Positions 26,422-36,387 of a stretch of 64,000 nt of DNA are shown piece after piece. Source of the DNA: DASQDN01 sp963825845. Lineage in GTDB: Bacteria; Acidobacteriota; Terriglobia; Bryobacterales; Bryobacteraceae. The translations under genes and the position numbers were made by a program. The stretch spans positions 1-64,000 of the forward strand of contig CAWGVL010000050.1 of assembly GCA_963825845.1 (NCBI GenBank), read 5' to 3'. The notes beneath the pieces were generated by a model. The model was not told the DNA's origin. It did not search any database and saw only the letters and a program-made list of their open reading frames with translations. Positions within the stretch are counted from its first letter, which is position 1. The number at the start of each line of letters is the position of its first letter.

Positions 26422-27066
26422 TCAGAACCGCAACCCAAATAAGAAGTGAACCTGGTTCTGTCGCACAACCTCGTGTTTGCCTGCGCCCCAGTAGGAGTAG
26501 CGGACTTCGGGTTCAATGTGGACTCGGCCCGCTCTGAACGAGACTCCTGCACCGACGGCCGGATCCACGTTCCATTTGACTGTTTCCGAAGTCGTCATCG
26601 GCTCGCGAGTCGTTGTGCTCGCTGGATTTTGACTCAAGGTGCTCCAGAACCCTGTATGGTCGATGGATGTCCGACGCAGCGTCGGGCCTGCAGATAAGAA
26701 GGGTCGCCATGTCCGGTTTTTGTTCAGGAAATGATATTTCAGGAGTAACGGTATTTCAATGGCTCGTGCGTTCCATCGGTCCGTCCCCGAAACGATGGCT
26801 CCGTCGGGTGAGTGGAAGTTGTAGCTCTGGTCTGTAGCGCCAAGCCGATGAAAGAGGACACTAGTTTCCAGGGACAATCCGGCAAAACTGCCAAGGGACA
26901 GTGTTGGGCCAATCACGAAGGGCAATTTCGTAGCGCTCGTTCCTAGCGGTGGTTGCGCGGGCGCCCCGCCTACGAAACCAACCGAGAATTGTTGCGCCGC
27001 ACAAATTAATGGCAGCATTGAGGCGAATATGCAAGAGAAAATTCTCATCGCAATTCGGTTAAGCAA
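26422..27066 (-). CDS. Outer-membrane beta-barrel protein
   Basis: A 214-residue protein with a signal peptide (RIFSCIFASMLPLICAAQQ; an ATG at 27048 is an equally good start). The rest is an alternating pattern typical of an 8-stranded barrel of the PorT/OmpA type: SVGFVGG, LSLETSVLFHRLG, ARAIEIPLLLKYHF, FLSAGPTLR and AGVSFRAGRVHIEPEVRYSYW. It ends in FLFGLRF, with the terminal phenylalanine recognised by the BAM machinery. A precise function is unknown. Confidence 0.8.
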   Translation of the reverse strand: MLNRIAMRIFSCIFASMLPLICAAQQFSVGFVGGAPAQPPLGTSATKLPFVIGPTLSLGSFAGLSLETSVLFHRLGATDQSYNFHSPDGAIVSGTDRWNARAIEIPLLLKYHFLNKNRTWRPFLSAGPTLRRTSIDHTGFWSTLSQNPASTTTREPMTTSETVKWNVDPAVGAGVSFRAGRVHIEPEVRYSYWGAGKHEVVRQNQVHFLFGLRF

Positions 27067-27569
27067 CTTACCTTCCAGTCGTCGATACGCGTTTTTGCTA
27101 CGGCCTTCCTATTTTTTCCCGTGATCTGATGACGTCACACGTGAACTTACTGCAACAGGAGTAACGAACCACCGGCATCAACGCAATGTGTGCGCTGGTC
27201 AGAAGTCTATGACTCGCCCAAGCGGACGATTGCGGAGTTTTGCAATTATGGGCTCTTCTGGCGGATCCAGAAAATGCGGTGTCAGCAACTCTTTCGCTCC
27301 TGACAAACTGCGCGCCTATTGGGCAGACTTGCCGGACACCACCATACTCAGAGATGCGGTTTGAGAGGTCCAGCTTTCAAATTGTAGTCGATTCGCTCCG
27401 AGTAGATTGGTGTCGCCCGCTGGCCAACTGGGAGTTAGCCTACCAGAAGCCGGCTTGCCGACATCAATTGGCCGGAAAGCTGACTGGCGCCGTGCCCATT
27501 TCAGAACGGCGCGTCATCCCGATACACAGGCCGCAACCGGCTCCGGTCGTATTACATTTTCGCGACCGG
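27067..27569. other. Gap without a recognisable gene
   Basis: About 500 bases between the barrel gene and a truncated gene relic. A plus-strand frame is open from 27240, but its product before residue ~110 has no recognisable protein character. It may be remains of a lost upstream gene. Confidence 0.4.
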
Positions 27570-27772
27570 ATGTTTTATGGATTGTTGTCGAATACGCTTT
27601 ACACAGCAGATGACGGTCTGATCTGTCCGGATGTGGGCGGCTGGGCCGAAGATAAGTTTCGGCTCCTGGCTCTGTACGACCAATTGTTCTCGACGGGATG
27701 AAACACAAGTGGAATCAGCACGCGTACATCGACCTGTACAGTGGCGCCGGGTATAGCAGGATTCGTGGAACG
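27570..27772 (+). pseudogene. Three-Cys-motif partner protein (TcmP) fragment
   Basis: Two adjacent frames, switching at 27698 with an ATGA overlap, encode DDGLICPDVGGWAEDKF, then RLLALYDQLFSTG and MKHKWNQHAYIDLYSGAGYS. This is the N-terminal part of the three-Cys-motif partner family, whose members have a methyltransferase-like fold and usually accompany a radical-SAM-like DUF5131 protein. A single missing base explains the frame change. After RIRGT the similarity stops, so only about 65 of the expected several hundred residues remain. It is a relic of a mobile or defence-associated gene pair. Confidence 0.6.
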
Positions 27773-28006
27773 AAAACGGTCTCAAGGGGTCGCCGATCAC
27801 CGCGCGCCCGAACTCGGCGTGACCGAGGTCACGCGCATGGGAAGTTCTCCGGCCGCCGCCACACCCCGACATCTCCGTTCCCAATGTCTGGATCGGCGAC
27901 GATCCTCGGGGAACCTGTCGCGCACTTCCGCGCATAAAGCGTTATACGCCCGAGTGGATTCGCTAATGCCGTTACTCTTAGGTTGGGCGCTATGTCACAA
28001 GACAGA

Positions 28007-28741
28007 TCATCTCTCGATCGGAAAGCGCATGAGCGTCCTTTGTTCCTCCGAGAGTGATTGCCATACAGCAGACGGGATCGTGGCCACCTCGCGACTGTCG
28101 TCGGCGTACCAGCGCCGTACGTAGCGAATGCTTGCGAGCACTCGCGGGGTATTGGTCAAGTTTGGCGTGCCTCGATGCAGCGCCCACGGATGGCGGATAA
28201 GTACGTCGCCGACGTCCAAGAGAACGCTATGCACGTTGCTGCCACCGGATTCAATAGCTTGGAGGGCTTCCTCCCGTGTCAAACGGTGTGTCCCAATCGC
28301 AATTTCGATCGGGCCGTGTTCTGCAGTTATGGTGATCAAGCCGAAGCTGACAACTAGCATGTAAGCAGGCAGTGAAAGATGCGGAATCTCCTCAAATAAA
28401 GGCCGCTGATAGTCTACGTGAAACTGCTGGTACTCCGAGCCCCGGAGCGGAACGTCGCAGCCCCACTGGTCGGCCACCACGCGAGGACCCATAGCACCAC
28501 GAATTACATCAAGGACGTGGGCGTCGAAGAAGAACTCAGGAGCAAAGCAAGGCCGATCGAAACGCATAGGGAGAAAATGGCGGTAAGAGCCACGGTTCGC
28601 TTGGCGTCCCTCTTCGCCGATGTGCTTTAGCATTACCGGCCAAGTTGCCTCCCTGCATGCATCGACCACGCCTTTAGGCAAACACTGCCTGAGGACGCAA
28701 TATCCGTTCTCGTGTATTTCGGCAACTCTTTCGATCGACAT
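28007..28741 (-). CDS. Phytanoyl-CoA dioxygenase (PhyH) family protein
   Basis: A 244-residue Fe(II)/2-oxoglutarate oxygenase-like protein. The iron facial triad is H108 and D110 (QFHVDYQ) plus H189 (ALHRGTPN). R200 (TPRVLASIRY) would bind the 2-oxoglutarate carboxylate, and the EHGPIEIAIGTHR segment is the usual GP-x-x-x-PGSH-like lid motif. Family members hydroxylate lipids, secondary metabolites or amino acids; the substrate is unknown. The gene is intact although its neighbours on both sides are relics. Confidence 0.85.
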   Translation of the reverse strand: MSIERVAEIHENGYCVLRQCLPKGVVDACREATWPVMLKHIGEEGRQANRGSYRHFLPMRFDRPCFAPEFFFDAHVLDVIRGAMGPRVVADQWGCDVPLRGSEYQQFHVDYQRPLFEEIPHLSLPAYMLVVSFGLITITAEHGPIEIAIGTHRLTREEALQAIESGGSNVHSVLLDVGDVLIRHPWALHRGTPNLTNTPRVLASIRYVRRWYADDSREVATIPSAVWQSLSEEQRTLMRFPIER

Positions 28742-28909
28742 TCACAGAAGATCTTACCGCCGGGGCCGGATTCAGCCGGAGCCACCCGTGGACGCTGAGG
28801 GCCTAAACGGTTCATCCGGACGTGTAGTCGCCATGTCGCGGATTGAGAGCCGGCAAAAGTCAGCGGTTTGGGCATTCGTCAATTTGACGTACTTCGTTCT
28901 GATGTGTCC

Positions 28910-29035
28910 GAAAGCGCTCACCACTTCGTGCGGCTTCTGCCAGGCGTCCCGGCAAGGGTTCTCCAATACCTTCACGTATTCGCCTGACGATGGAGGATGA
29001 TGCCGGTGCGCGACCTGCGCGACGAATCCGATCCG
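28910..29035 (-). pseudogene. Fragment of a class I SAM methyltransferase
   Basis: About 42 residues (FVAQVAHRHHPP, then GEYVKVLENP and RDAWQKPHEVVSAF) resemble the start of acidobacterial methyltransferase-domain proteins, where DAWQKPxEVV immediately precedes the SAM-binding DIGAGxGYF loop. Here the loop and everything after it are missing, so the gene is truncated. The assignment rests on recall of that short motif. Confidence 0.4.
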
Positions 29036-29155
29036 AGCGGCAGTACAAGAGCCGAAAGCGCGATAACCCGCATCGGCTCTTGCATACCACAATGGATCAA
29101 ATCAGGAAAACCATACCTGACGGGCTCCCCACGGCTGTGTAATTACCTGTGAAGT

Positions 29156-30456
29156 TCAGCGAGCCACGACCTCCCCCTTCCTGTCCTCGTCATTGTCCTG
29201 GTCCTGGTCCTTCGCCTTGGCCCCGACCATTCCCGCGTTAATCCTGAAAGTGGTAACGTTGTCGGCACGCTGATTACCAGACACCATGAACCGCCCGGAG
29301 GGATCGATGGTGATTATTCTTGGATAATCCCCGAGCGTTGAAGCGTGGCTTACCTGAGTAAGCCTGCCATCGTGACCGATCCTGAAAACGCAGATGGTGT
29401 CGCTCAGGCGGTTTACCCCATAGACGAATCGGCCGTCGGCGGAAACGCGGATTTCCGAGGTGAAAACCGTGCCTACAAATCCTGGCGGAAGGCTCGAGAC
29501 CTGCTGCTGTTTGCGTCAGGCTTCCGGTGGCCGGATCGAACCGCCAGAAGATGATCGTATCGCCTTCCTCCTGAATCGAGTACATCCAAACTCCGTTGGG
29601 ATGGAAAGCGAAGTGCCGCGGCCCATCGCCCGCGGGCGTGTTCACGAAGGGTATCGCAGCCGGAGTCAGGGGCGGGGTGGCTCCCACGGTCAGTTTCCAG
29701 ACGTAGATCCGGTCTTGCCCCGCATCGGAGCCCACAACCCATTGGTTGGAGGGGTCCGCCTCCATCTGGTGCGGGTGTCCATTCGGCCCCTCATGAGCGC
29801 TGAACGCGAAACTCCCCGGAGGCGCGCTGGTGGCGGGCTTAGTGCTTAAACGAAGTGTCAACGTTACCGAGAGTTTGCATCTGAAACACCGCGGGCCCGA
29901 GCGACCCATTTGCCAAAATCGGGAACACTTCGAAGCCAGCTGCCTGAGTATTCGGCCGCGAAAAGATACCTGCCACTTGGTCAACGCTGACATGAGCCGG
30001 AGCGCCCACGGCCGGTTGAACATTCAAGAGCGTCAGATCGCCGGTGAGCCGGTTGATCGAATAAGCGCTCACGGCTCCGGGCGGCCCGATATTCATTTCC
30101 GGCATACAGGTGCGTGCGCGTCGGATCGAGAGCAATCGTAGATGGACTCGCTGTGGATGCGTTCGTTCCCGTCGGCCGGCAAAGCCGGAGCTACGAGCCT
30201 CAGGACGGTTAACTTCCCCGTGGAAAGATTGAGCTCGCATAAGTAAATCCCCTGCCCCGTTGCCTCCGCTACCGGGCGCACCCGTGTAGGTGCCGATGTA
30301 AAGCCAAACCGTTCCGGACGGGGCGCCGGTTGGCTGTTGACCAAAAGCTTCTGGCATACTCGCGGCGGCAGTAAGCGCCGCGGCGCCCTTGAGTAAGTTG
30401 CGACGCGAGAAGGTACTTTGCAAGCCGCCGGGTTTTGTGTCTTTTGCTGATTCCAT
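29156..30456 (-). pseudogene. Tat-exported lactonase-family beta-propeller, multiply frameshifted
   Basis: From the ATG at 30456, preceded by AGGAGG, the protein begins with a twin-arginine signal (SRRNLLKGAAALTAAAS) and YIGTYTGAPGSGG, the classic first blade of 6-phosphogluconolactonase/carboxymuconate-cyclase-like propellers. Later blades are readable only by switching frame near 30255, 30160, 30085, 29855 and 29505: GIYLCELNLSTGKLTVL, STIALDPTRTHLYAGNE, GAVSAYSINRLTGDLTLL, GPRHFAFHPNGVWMYSI and FVYGVNRLSDTICVFRI. The end (TTFRIN ... EVVAR) stops at 29156. At least five frame changes in 1.3 kb mean it cannot make a full product as written. An intact paralogue lies at 39306. Confidence 0.75.
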
Positions 30457-30896
30457 TAGTTTCCTCCTATGCAGGCACACAGAGCCTGGCTTCAGGTGGA
30501 TGGCTTGCGGACACACGTACAGCATCCGCAGGAATTGGCATCCGGGCGGCGAAGCGCCGTCCAGATTAAGTGACCCGTGGGGATTTTACACCTCTGTTGT
30601 TTCAATTTCCAGCGGTTTGTGATCTCAACGCAAAATGATGTATGTTCAGCCGCAACTTGATCCGCATCGGAGCGGCGCACATTTCCATCGTCCATCTACG
30701 GGGTGTTATCTCCGCAGAAAGACGCTTCAGCGCACTCTGCGGGCGTACTCAGGGCTGAATCGCCGCGCCTACGTAGCTGTAATTGCAATGCTGCGGCTGC
30801 TGTGACGGCCACATCAGGCAGATCATGGAAGAGGGGCAACCTTTTGCGGAGTCCGGCGAGCGTGAGTTGTCAGAACGACTGCTGATCCTTCCTCAC
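30457..30896. other. Gap without a recognisable gene
   Basis: Between the broken lactonase and the permease relic I find no convincing coding sequence. The first few bases carry the lactonase promoter and ribosome-binding site on the minus strand. Confidence 0.4.
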
Positions 30897-31346
30897 CCGA
30901 TCAGCCGCTCTATGACGTCGCCCGATGTCGGTCGTGCTGGAGCGAACGCTGCACGGCCAGTGGCTCAATTCCGTGCTGGTGGGCGCCTTCGCCGCCATGG
31001 CGCTACTGTCGGCCACCGCAGGCCTGTACGGTGTGGTGTCGTACCTCACGGCCCATGACAGCGCGAGCTCGGCATTCGTGTGGCGGTCGGCGCGAAGGTC
31101 ACGGATGTTCTGACTCTGGTCCTGAAGCAGGGACTCGGCCACGCGGCACTTGGATTGGCCCTTGGCTTGCGGTTTCCGCTGCACTGACTCATGCGCTCGG
31201 CTCCATGCTCCATGGAGTGAGCACATGGGACACGACGACTTACGCTTTAGTGTCGGGTTTATGATGTTCGTAGTATTTGCCGCCACCTTCGTTCCTGCCT
31301 GGCGCGCCCCACGGCTCGATCCCACTGTTGCATTAAGGACAGGAGT
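30897..31346 (+). pseudogene. ADOP/MacB-type ABC permease, C-terminal relic
   Basis: Joining three frames gives DQPLYDV, PMSVVLERTLHGQWLNSVLV, GAFAAMALLSATAGLYGVVS, then RELGIRVAVGAKVTDVLTLV, the helix GHAALGLALGL, and MMFVVFAATFVPAWRAPRLD ending ALRT. This is the C-terminal FtsX domain and last helices of an acidobacterial duplicated orphan permease, normally about 800 residues. The rest is absent. Directly after, at 31352, MRFRRFRLRKQRDEDL resembles the start of a second such permease, but it fades at once. Confidence 0.65.
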
Positions 31347-31736
31347 GAGCGATGCGATTCCGTCGATTCCGCCTGCGGAAGCAGCGCGACGAGGACCTGA
31401 CGGCTGGATTGCTGATGCGCTCCCCGCCGGCCAGTGGGATCCATATACGTGTGACGGGTAGCTTCAGTCCGGCTTCGGTTCGTGGATTCGGACCGCTCGC
31501 GATCGCCGGCCAGGGTTCCGCAATCCCCTTGGGCGTGTCGTCGCCATGTCGGAGAAGTGAACCGTAATCGGATTTCTCCTGCATCGCAGTCCAATTAGTT
31601 AGAAGTAATCGCGGCAGCCACGGCATGGTTGTGTCAGGAGAGTCTCGTTACCGCCCACGATCCGACGCCACAGAACATCAGCCCTCACGTGCATGTTTTG
31701 ACGCTTCGCGCGGTGTGGCCTTTGATATCAAGAAGG
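31347..31736. other. Gap with a possible start of a second permease relic
   Basis: The ATG at 31352 begins about 17 residues (MRFRRFRLRKQRDEDLT) like ADOP N-termini, which have an Arg-rich start and a D/E-rich helix. The similarity is then lost. Nothing else was recognised in the remaining ~330 bases. Confidence 0.3.
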
Positions 31737-33088
31737 TCATACAGCGCGAGACTCGAGCGCGGGCAATGAAGCCGATTGGCCGCTGCTACGGCCAAGCCGC
31801 ACGATTTCCTGGTGAGTCTTCGTTACGATCGGCAAAAATTGCGCTGCGCTTGCAACGATTTCGTTGACGATCTTCGTGGCCGTCGGATCATCAATGGCAT
31901 TGCCGACCCGGGCCGCCACCTGCCTGATCGTATTCACACGGGCTGCCATTTCGGCCGCGCCCAGTTTCCCGCTCTGCACCAGCACGAACTGCAGAATGTC
32001 TTTCACGGCTCCCAACGCGTAGCCAAGCGAACGAATAGAGCTCTCAAAGCCGTCCATTCCGAGTTTGCCGATCATGCCGCCCGCCAAACGCGCGACGGCG
32101 CGTTCATCCGCGAGGACGCCCGTAATGTGATCCATGAAGCTTGTAGATGATGCTCCAGATAATGAAGACTTGAGCAGCGTCGGTGTATGTCCCGTCATGA
32201 ATTTGACCATGTCCGGCAGCAACGTGATAATCGGTAAATGGTGGGCCATTTCTGCTAGTTGTTCACGATGAACGGCCCAAGCTCCATCGTCATGGTGAAA
32301 AGGGCGGCAGGAAGGTATGCTCGCAACGGCGGGCGACCTCGCTTCCCAGGGTTCCCAATCCCACGTCTGACGCAAACCATTTCGTCTGCTGAATGTACGT
32401 TCCGGGGCGCACCCGTTTCGAGGCCTGATTAAGCTATAGATCACGTGAGAGTGGGTAGCTTGATAGATGATGCGCTCGCCATCCACCGCAAGCCAGGTAT
32501 CGCCCGCCGCCACAATCGATCCGGGCGGAAACCGGTAGGTCTCGAGTGAGACATTGCCGCCGGTGCGTGTACATCCAGACCTGAGATTCCGTCAGGACAA
32601 CAGGCTTGGCTCCGACTTCATCGTGCGGATTTTCGGGCTTGGGCTTGGCCGTTTTTTCCAGTTGAGTCCCTTCAGGATCGTGTGCGTTTTCCCGTTCGGG
32701 TCAACCCGGCCGTCCGGCTTTTGGAAGCCGGCAGCCTGGCGCTGGAACCAGACGATCGCTGTGATCGTGGCATCCATGTCGTTCCACTCATTGGTTGTCT
32801 ATGCGAGATCCAAAGGGCTGAGCGGCTTCATCCTCGCATCGGAGGCAATGAATCCGTTCAATAGCATCCAATGGCGAGTATGTCCTTCGCATCGTTCTTC
32901 CCTGCCTGATACAGCTCGTATCGGCCGGAGGGCTGAAGGCATGAAGCCCATAGTAGTTGAACGGTTCCCGAATTCTGTGATTGATCTTCCGGTCAAGATC
33001 TTCGATGGGCAGCCCCCATCCTGCCGGACCTTATCCTCTCCCGAAAGACCGCTCCGAGCCGCCTTCCCTCGACGATCACTCAGCTCGG
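31737..33088 (-). pseudogene. Peptidoglycan-binding-like protein with unknown C-terminal region, frameshifted
   Basis: Read along the minus strand with several frame changes, segments form one probable gene: LLNGFIASDARMKPL, then DATITAIVWFQRQAAGFQKP and DGRVDPNGKTHTILKGLN (about 32840-32640), which resembles the peptidoglycan-binding-like module often attached to secreted or VgrG-type proteins. Then come SLETYRFPPGSIVAAGDTWL and GERIIYQATHSHVIYSL. A continuous C-terminal frame (about 32280-31737) contains MVKFMTGHTPTLLKSSLSG, MIGKLGMDGFESSIRSLGYA and VNTIRQVAARVGNAIDD and is predicted helical. I recognise no family for that part. The gene converges on nothing and ends 3 bases before the receptor gene's stop on the same strand side. 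Confidence 0.45.
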
Positions 33089-33090
33089 AC

Positions 33091-36000
33091 CTAAAATACA
33101 AGCTTCATGCCCATCTGCACACGGCGCGGGTCCGCCGCTGTCGTAATCCGCGCGACCTGAGTGTTGTTTAACGTTCCATTTGGCGCCCCGAAGTTCGCGG
33201 TGTTTGTGAAGTTGAACATCTCGAGGCGGTATTCGAGACGAAGACGCTCAGCCAGCATCCAGTTCTTACCGATCTTAAGATCCATGCTCTTGCTGCCTGG
33301 GCCGTAGAGGATGTTACGTCCGGCATTACCGATGGTGTATTGCGCAGGTACGGCGAACGCGTTCACATCGAACCAGCGGTCAATGGTGCGCTCGCTCCCT
33401 GATAGGGTTCCGTTGCCAATGCGGTTTGCGTAGTTCGTGCTTCCCTGGTTCGCTACGTCTCCCGAGATGGTTACGGAATACGGTTCACCGGAGCGGATGA
33501 AGAGTATGCCGCCAATCTGCCATCCGCCGAGGATCGCATCTGCGACGGAATGCATATTCGAGCCGTACGCGCGGCCGCGGCCGAACGGGAGGTCGTAGAC
33601 GAAGCTTGTGATCAAATTGTGGCGAAGATCGTACTGCGAATTACCACGGTCAAGGGCGATGTTGTAGGTATCGCGGAAGCTTCCGGCCCCGTCGTTCAAC
33701 GTGCCGGCTCCATCGTCGATCGCGTGCGACCACGTATACGAAGCGAGAAATGTCAGGCCGCCGGAGAAGCGCTTTTCGGCTTTGGCGGTTAACGCGTTAT
33801 AGCTGGCGCTCGCGCCCGGATCGCGGAAGGTGATGCCTCCGAAGAACGGATACGGGCGGCGCTGCTGAATCGCGCCAGCGCCGGGTGTAAAGGGCTGATT
33901 CAGGTTGCGCGTCCATACCATGTGCTTTGAACTCGTGCCGAGATAGGAGAGTGTGGCAACGATATTCATGGGAAGTTCTCGCTGAACATCGACGAACCAT
34001 TGAGAAGTATATTGAGACGGCATGAACGGTGTGGCCGTCTTGACCGTTACATTCTGCTGTATGGATGTCGCCGGCAAGAGTCCAGCAGGGAAGCCTTCAC
34101 GTACAATCAGCGCCGGTTGGAAAAGCCTGTCGGTTGGGAAGCTTATCTCTGAGAACTCCGGCGGCTGGTTCGAGAATCGCGCATCGCCGTCATGGGAGAC
34201 GGCATCGGGCTGTCCGTAGAAGACACCGAAACCAGAGCGGAGCACAGTCTTCGGAGTCACCTGATACGCGAGCCCGATGCGCGGGGCGATGTTGTTATTG
34301 TCATGCTCGCACCCGCAATCGCTTTCATCTTTGGGTTTCACGATCGTGTATTGCTGATTGGCGAAGTCGATTTCGAATCGACTCACGGGCGTGTTCTTGA
34401 ACGATGGCGGGCCGAACCGGTCCCAACGGACTCCGAGGTTGAGTGTAAGCCGGTTGTTCAGCTTCCAGTCATCCTGAAAGAAGAGAGAGTAGTTGCGCGT
34501 GATGGCCGTCTCGCCGTTCTGGTTGCCCATGCTACCCCCGGATGCGAGCCCGAGTAACATGTCGGCCAGTCCATCGCCCGTCCTGCCGCGATTGTTCGGG
34601 TCTTCACTGAAGGATCGGTTGAAGGCCATCTGCCCGCGCGAAAGGCGAGCGGCTCTGCGAAAAATCGACTCACGCCGGAACTCGAGGCCGGCCTTCAGTA
34701 CGTGACGTCCCTGTACTTTCGTAAAAAGATCACTTATGTGAACCAGGCCGAGATTATTCCGATTCGGCCAGAAAGACCGTGCTCCAACTTCTGCATAACC
34801 GGTAGGCGTGAAGCGGGTACTTCCGCGCGCATTATCATCGCCCAGATCTGGAAGCCCTTTGACGCCCAATTGCGTATTCAGGTTCTCATCCCAAGGGATG
34901 TCGAGGATACTGTCCGTCTTTGTGTAGCCGAACCGAAGCTCATTGCTTGAGGTGGGCGAGACAACCGCGCTCCAATTCGCGACATAGCTGTTGCTGATGA
35001 GATCGGTGGTGGTCCACAGCCCGCCGTCGGCCGGCAAGGGGAGCGGGCCCGGATCAACGTCGTTGAAGTCGCGGCGGCTATAGCGGAAGAACAGGCGACT
35101 GTTCTCCGTAAAATTGTGATCGAGGCGGCCATCGAACTGATTTGTATCCGCCTTTGCGGTACCGGAATAAAAGAAGTTGTTGGTAGCGCCGGGAAGGTTG
35201 GGCAGAGGGTAAAGATCGACGAAAGCCTTGGCTACAGGATCGAACCGGTTCGCGGGAATGATATTACCTGGGAAAAGATCGCGTACGGTGCGCGTTCCTT
35301 CCGTGCGCGTCGTTGCCGGATCGAAGATTGGGAGTGCTTCGGCATCAGTGAAGTTTCCAGCCCGTCGCGCGGCTGTAGGAACCGTTGACGTGGTCGATTC
35401 GCCGCGGCGGAGGCGAGTTCCTTCGAAGCTGCCGAAGAAGAACGTGCGATCGCGAATGACGCGTCCGCCAGCGGTCGCGCCGAACTGGTTGCGCTTGAAG
35501 ATCGGCTTTTCGGCGCCCGCGCGGTTGGCGAAGAAGTTCGTTGCGTCCAGTTTGTCGTTACGGAAGAACTCGTAGGCAGATCCGTGAAAGTCGTTGCTGC
35601 CCGACTTCGTTTGCACGATGACGGTGGCTCCCATCCGGAACCCGTACTCGGCGGAGTTGTTGTTGGTGATGACCTTAAACTCCTGAACGGCATCGACTGA
35701 AGGCGTAACATTCTGCGCCTCGAATCCGAGTTGCCCGCCCGAGGCTCGCGTGTTGTTATCAACGCCGTCGAGCAGGATATTGGTTTGATACGTGCGGGCT
35801 CCTAAGGCGGAGAAGTTCCCTTTGTCACCGGACCGGCTGCCTCGGCCGGGTACAACGCCAGTGGTTAACTGCGCAAGCTCGAGATAGTTGCGGCCGTTCA
35901 GGGGGAGTTCGACGATTCGCCGATTATCAATGACCTGCCCGACGGTGCTGGTTTCGGTGTTCAGAAGCGCGGCACTCGCCGAGACCTCGACAGTCTCGGA

Positions 36001-36339
36001 GACAGCGCCGGGAGCGAGGCTGAAATCAATGCGCGCGGTCATATTAACGTCGAGCTGGAGGCGCGTACGAGTTTGTGGAGAGAAGCCGGTCGCGGTCGCC
36101 GTTACCTCATATGGGCCCGGCACAAGGAAGGGAATGGAGTAGAAGCCTTCTCGATTCGTTTCGACGTTGGATGCGACGCCGGTGCTGACGTTGCGCACGG
36201 AGATCTTGGCAGCCGGAACTGCAGCACCACTGGAATCCGTGACGACGCCTTGCACAGTTCCTTGCTGGGCAAACAGAGTCAGTGAGGCGACATTGATGAG
36301 TAGGACTGCAAGCTTGAAGCGACCAAGGTTAGCGAGCAT
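33091..36339 (-). CDS. Oar-like TonB-dependent receptor with carboxypeptidase-regulatory-like domain
   Basis: A 1,082-residue outer-membrane receptor. After a signal peptide (LAVLLINVASLTLFAQQ) there is a CarboxypepD_reg-like domain at about 27-110 (GTVQGVVTDSSGAAVPAAKI ... GFYSIPFLVPGPYEV). The plug follows at about 120-240 (RIVELPLNGRNYLELAQLTT, ILLDGVDNN, AEYGFRMGATVIVQTKSGSN), then a long barrel (FHGSAYEFFRNDKLDATNFF, FKRNQFGATAGG) ending MGMKLVF with the terminal phenylalanine. In Acidobacteria such receptors are thought to import large organic substrates or secrete proteins. It is intact over 3.2 kb and is followed by the M28 peptidase upstream on the same strand (48 bp gap), suggesting a peptide-uptake pair. 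Confidence 0.92.
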   Translation of the reverse strand: MLANLGRFKLAVLLINVASLTLFAQQGTVQGVVTDSSGAAVPAAKISVRNVSTGVASNVETNREGFYSIPFLVPGPYEVTATATGFSPQTRTRLQLDVNMTARIDFSLAPGAVSETVEVSASAALLNTETSTVGQVIDNRRIVELPLNGRNYLELAQLTTGVVPGRGSRSGDKGNFSALGARTYQTNILLDGVDNNTRASGGQLGFEAQNVTPSVDAVQEFKVITNNNSAEYGFRMGATVIVQTKSGSNDFHGSAYEFFRNDKLDATNFFANRAGAEKPIFKRNQFGATAGGRVIRDRTFFFGSFEGTRLRRGESTTSTVPTAARRAGNFTDAEALPIFDPATTRTEGTRTVRDLFPGNIIPANRFDPVAKAFVDLYPLPNLPGATNNFFYSGTAKADTNQFDGRLDHNFTENSRLFFRYSRRDFNDVDPGPLPLPADGGLWTTTDLISNSYVANWSAVVSPTSSNELRFGYTKTDSILDIPWDENLNTQLGVKGLPDLGDDNARGSTRFTPTGYAEVGARSFWPNRNNLGLVHISDLFTKVQGRHVLKAGLEFRRESIFRRAARLSRGQMAFNRSFSEDPNNRGRTGDGLADMLLGLASGGSMGNQNGETAITRNYSLFFQDDWKLNNRLTLNLGVRWDRFGPPSFKNTPVSRFEIDFANQQYTIVKPKDESDCGCEHDNNNIAPRIGLAYQVTPKTVLRSGFGVFYGQPDAVSHDGDARFSNQPPEFSEISFPTDRLFQPALIVREGFPAGLLPATSIQQNVTVKTATPFMPSQYTSQWFVDVQRELPMNIVATLSYLGTSSKHMVWTRNLNQPFTPGAGAIQQRRPYPFFGGITFRDPGASASYNALTAKAEKRFSGGLTFLASYTWSHAIDDGAGTLNDGAGSFRDTYNIALDRGNSQYDLRHNLITSFVYDLPFGRGRAYGSNMHSVADAILGGWQIGGILFIRSGEPYSVTISGDVANQGSTNYANRIGNGTLSGSERTIDRWFDVNAFAVPAQYTIGNAGRNILYGPGSKSMDLKIGKNWMLAERLRLEYRLEMFNFTNTANFGAPNGTLNNTQVARITTAADPRRVQMGMKLVF

Positions 36340-36387
36340 AGCTGTTCGTTATATTGCACCATAGCTCGATAAGCGCTTCGAACAATT

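Noticed and set aside
27741..28124. 127-residue plus-strand open frame after the TcmP relic
   Set aside because: Frame does not continue TcmP similarity and overlaps the certain PhyH gene on the other strand.
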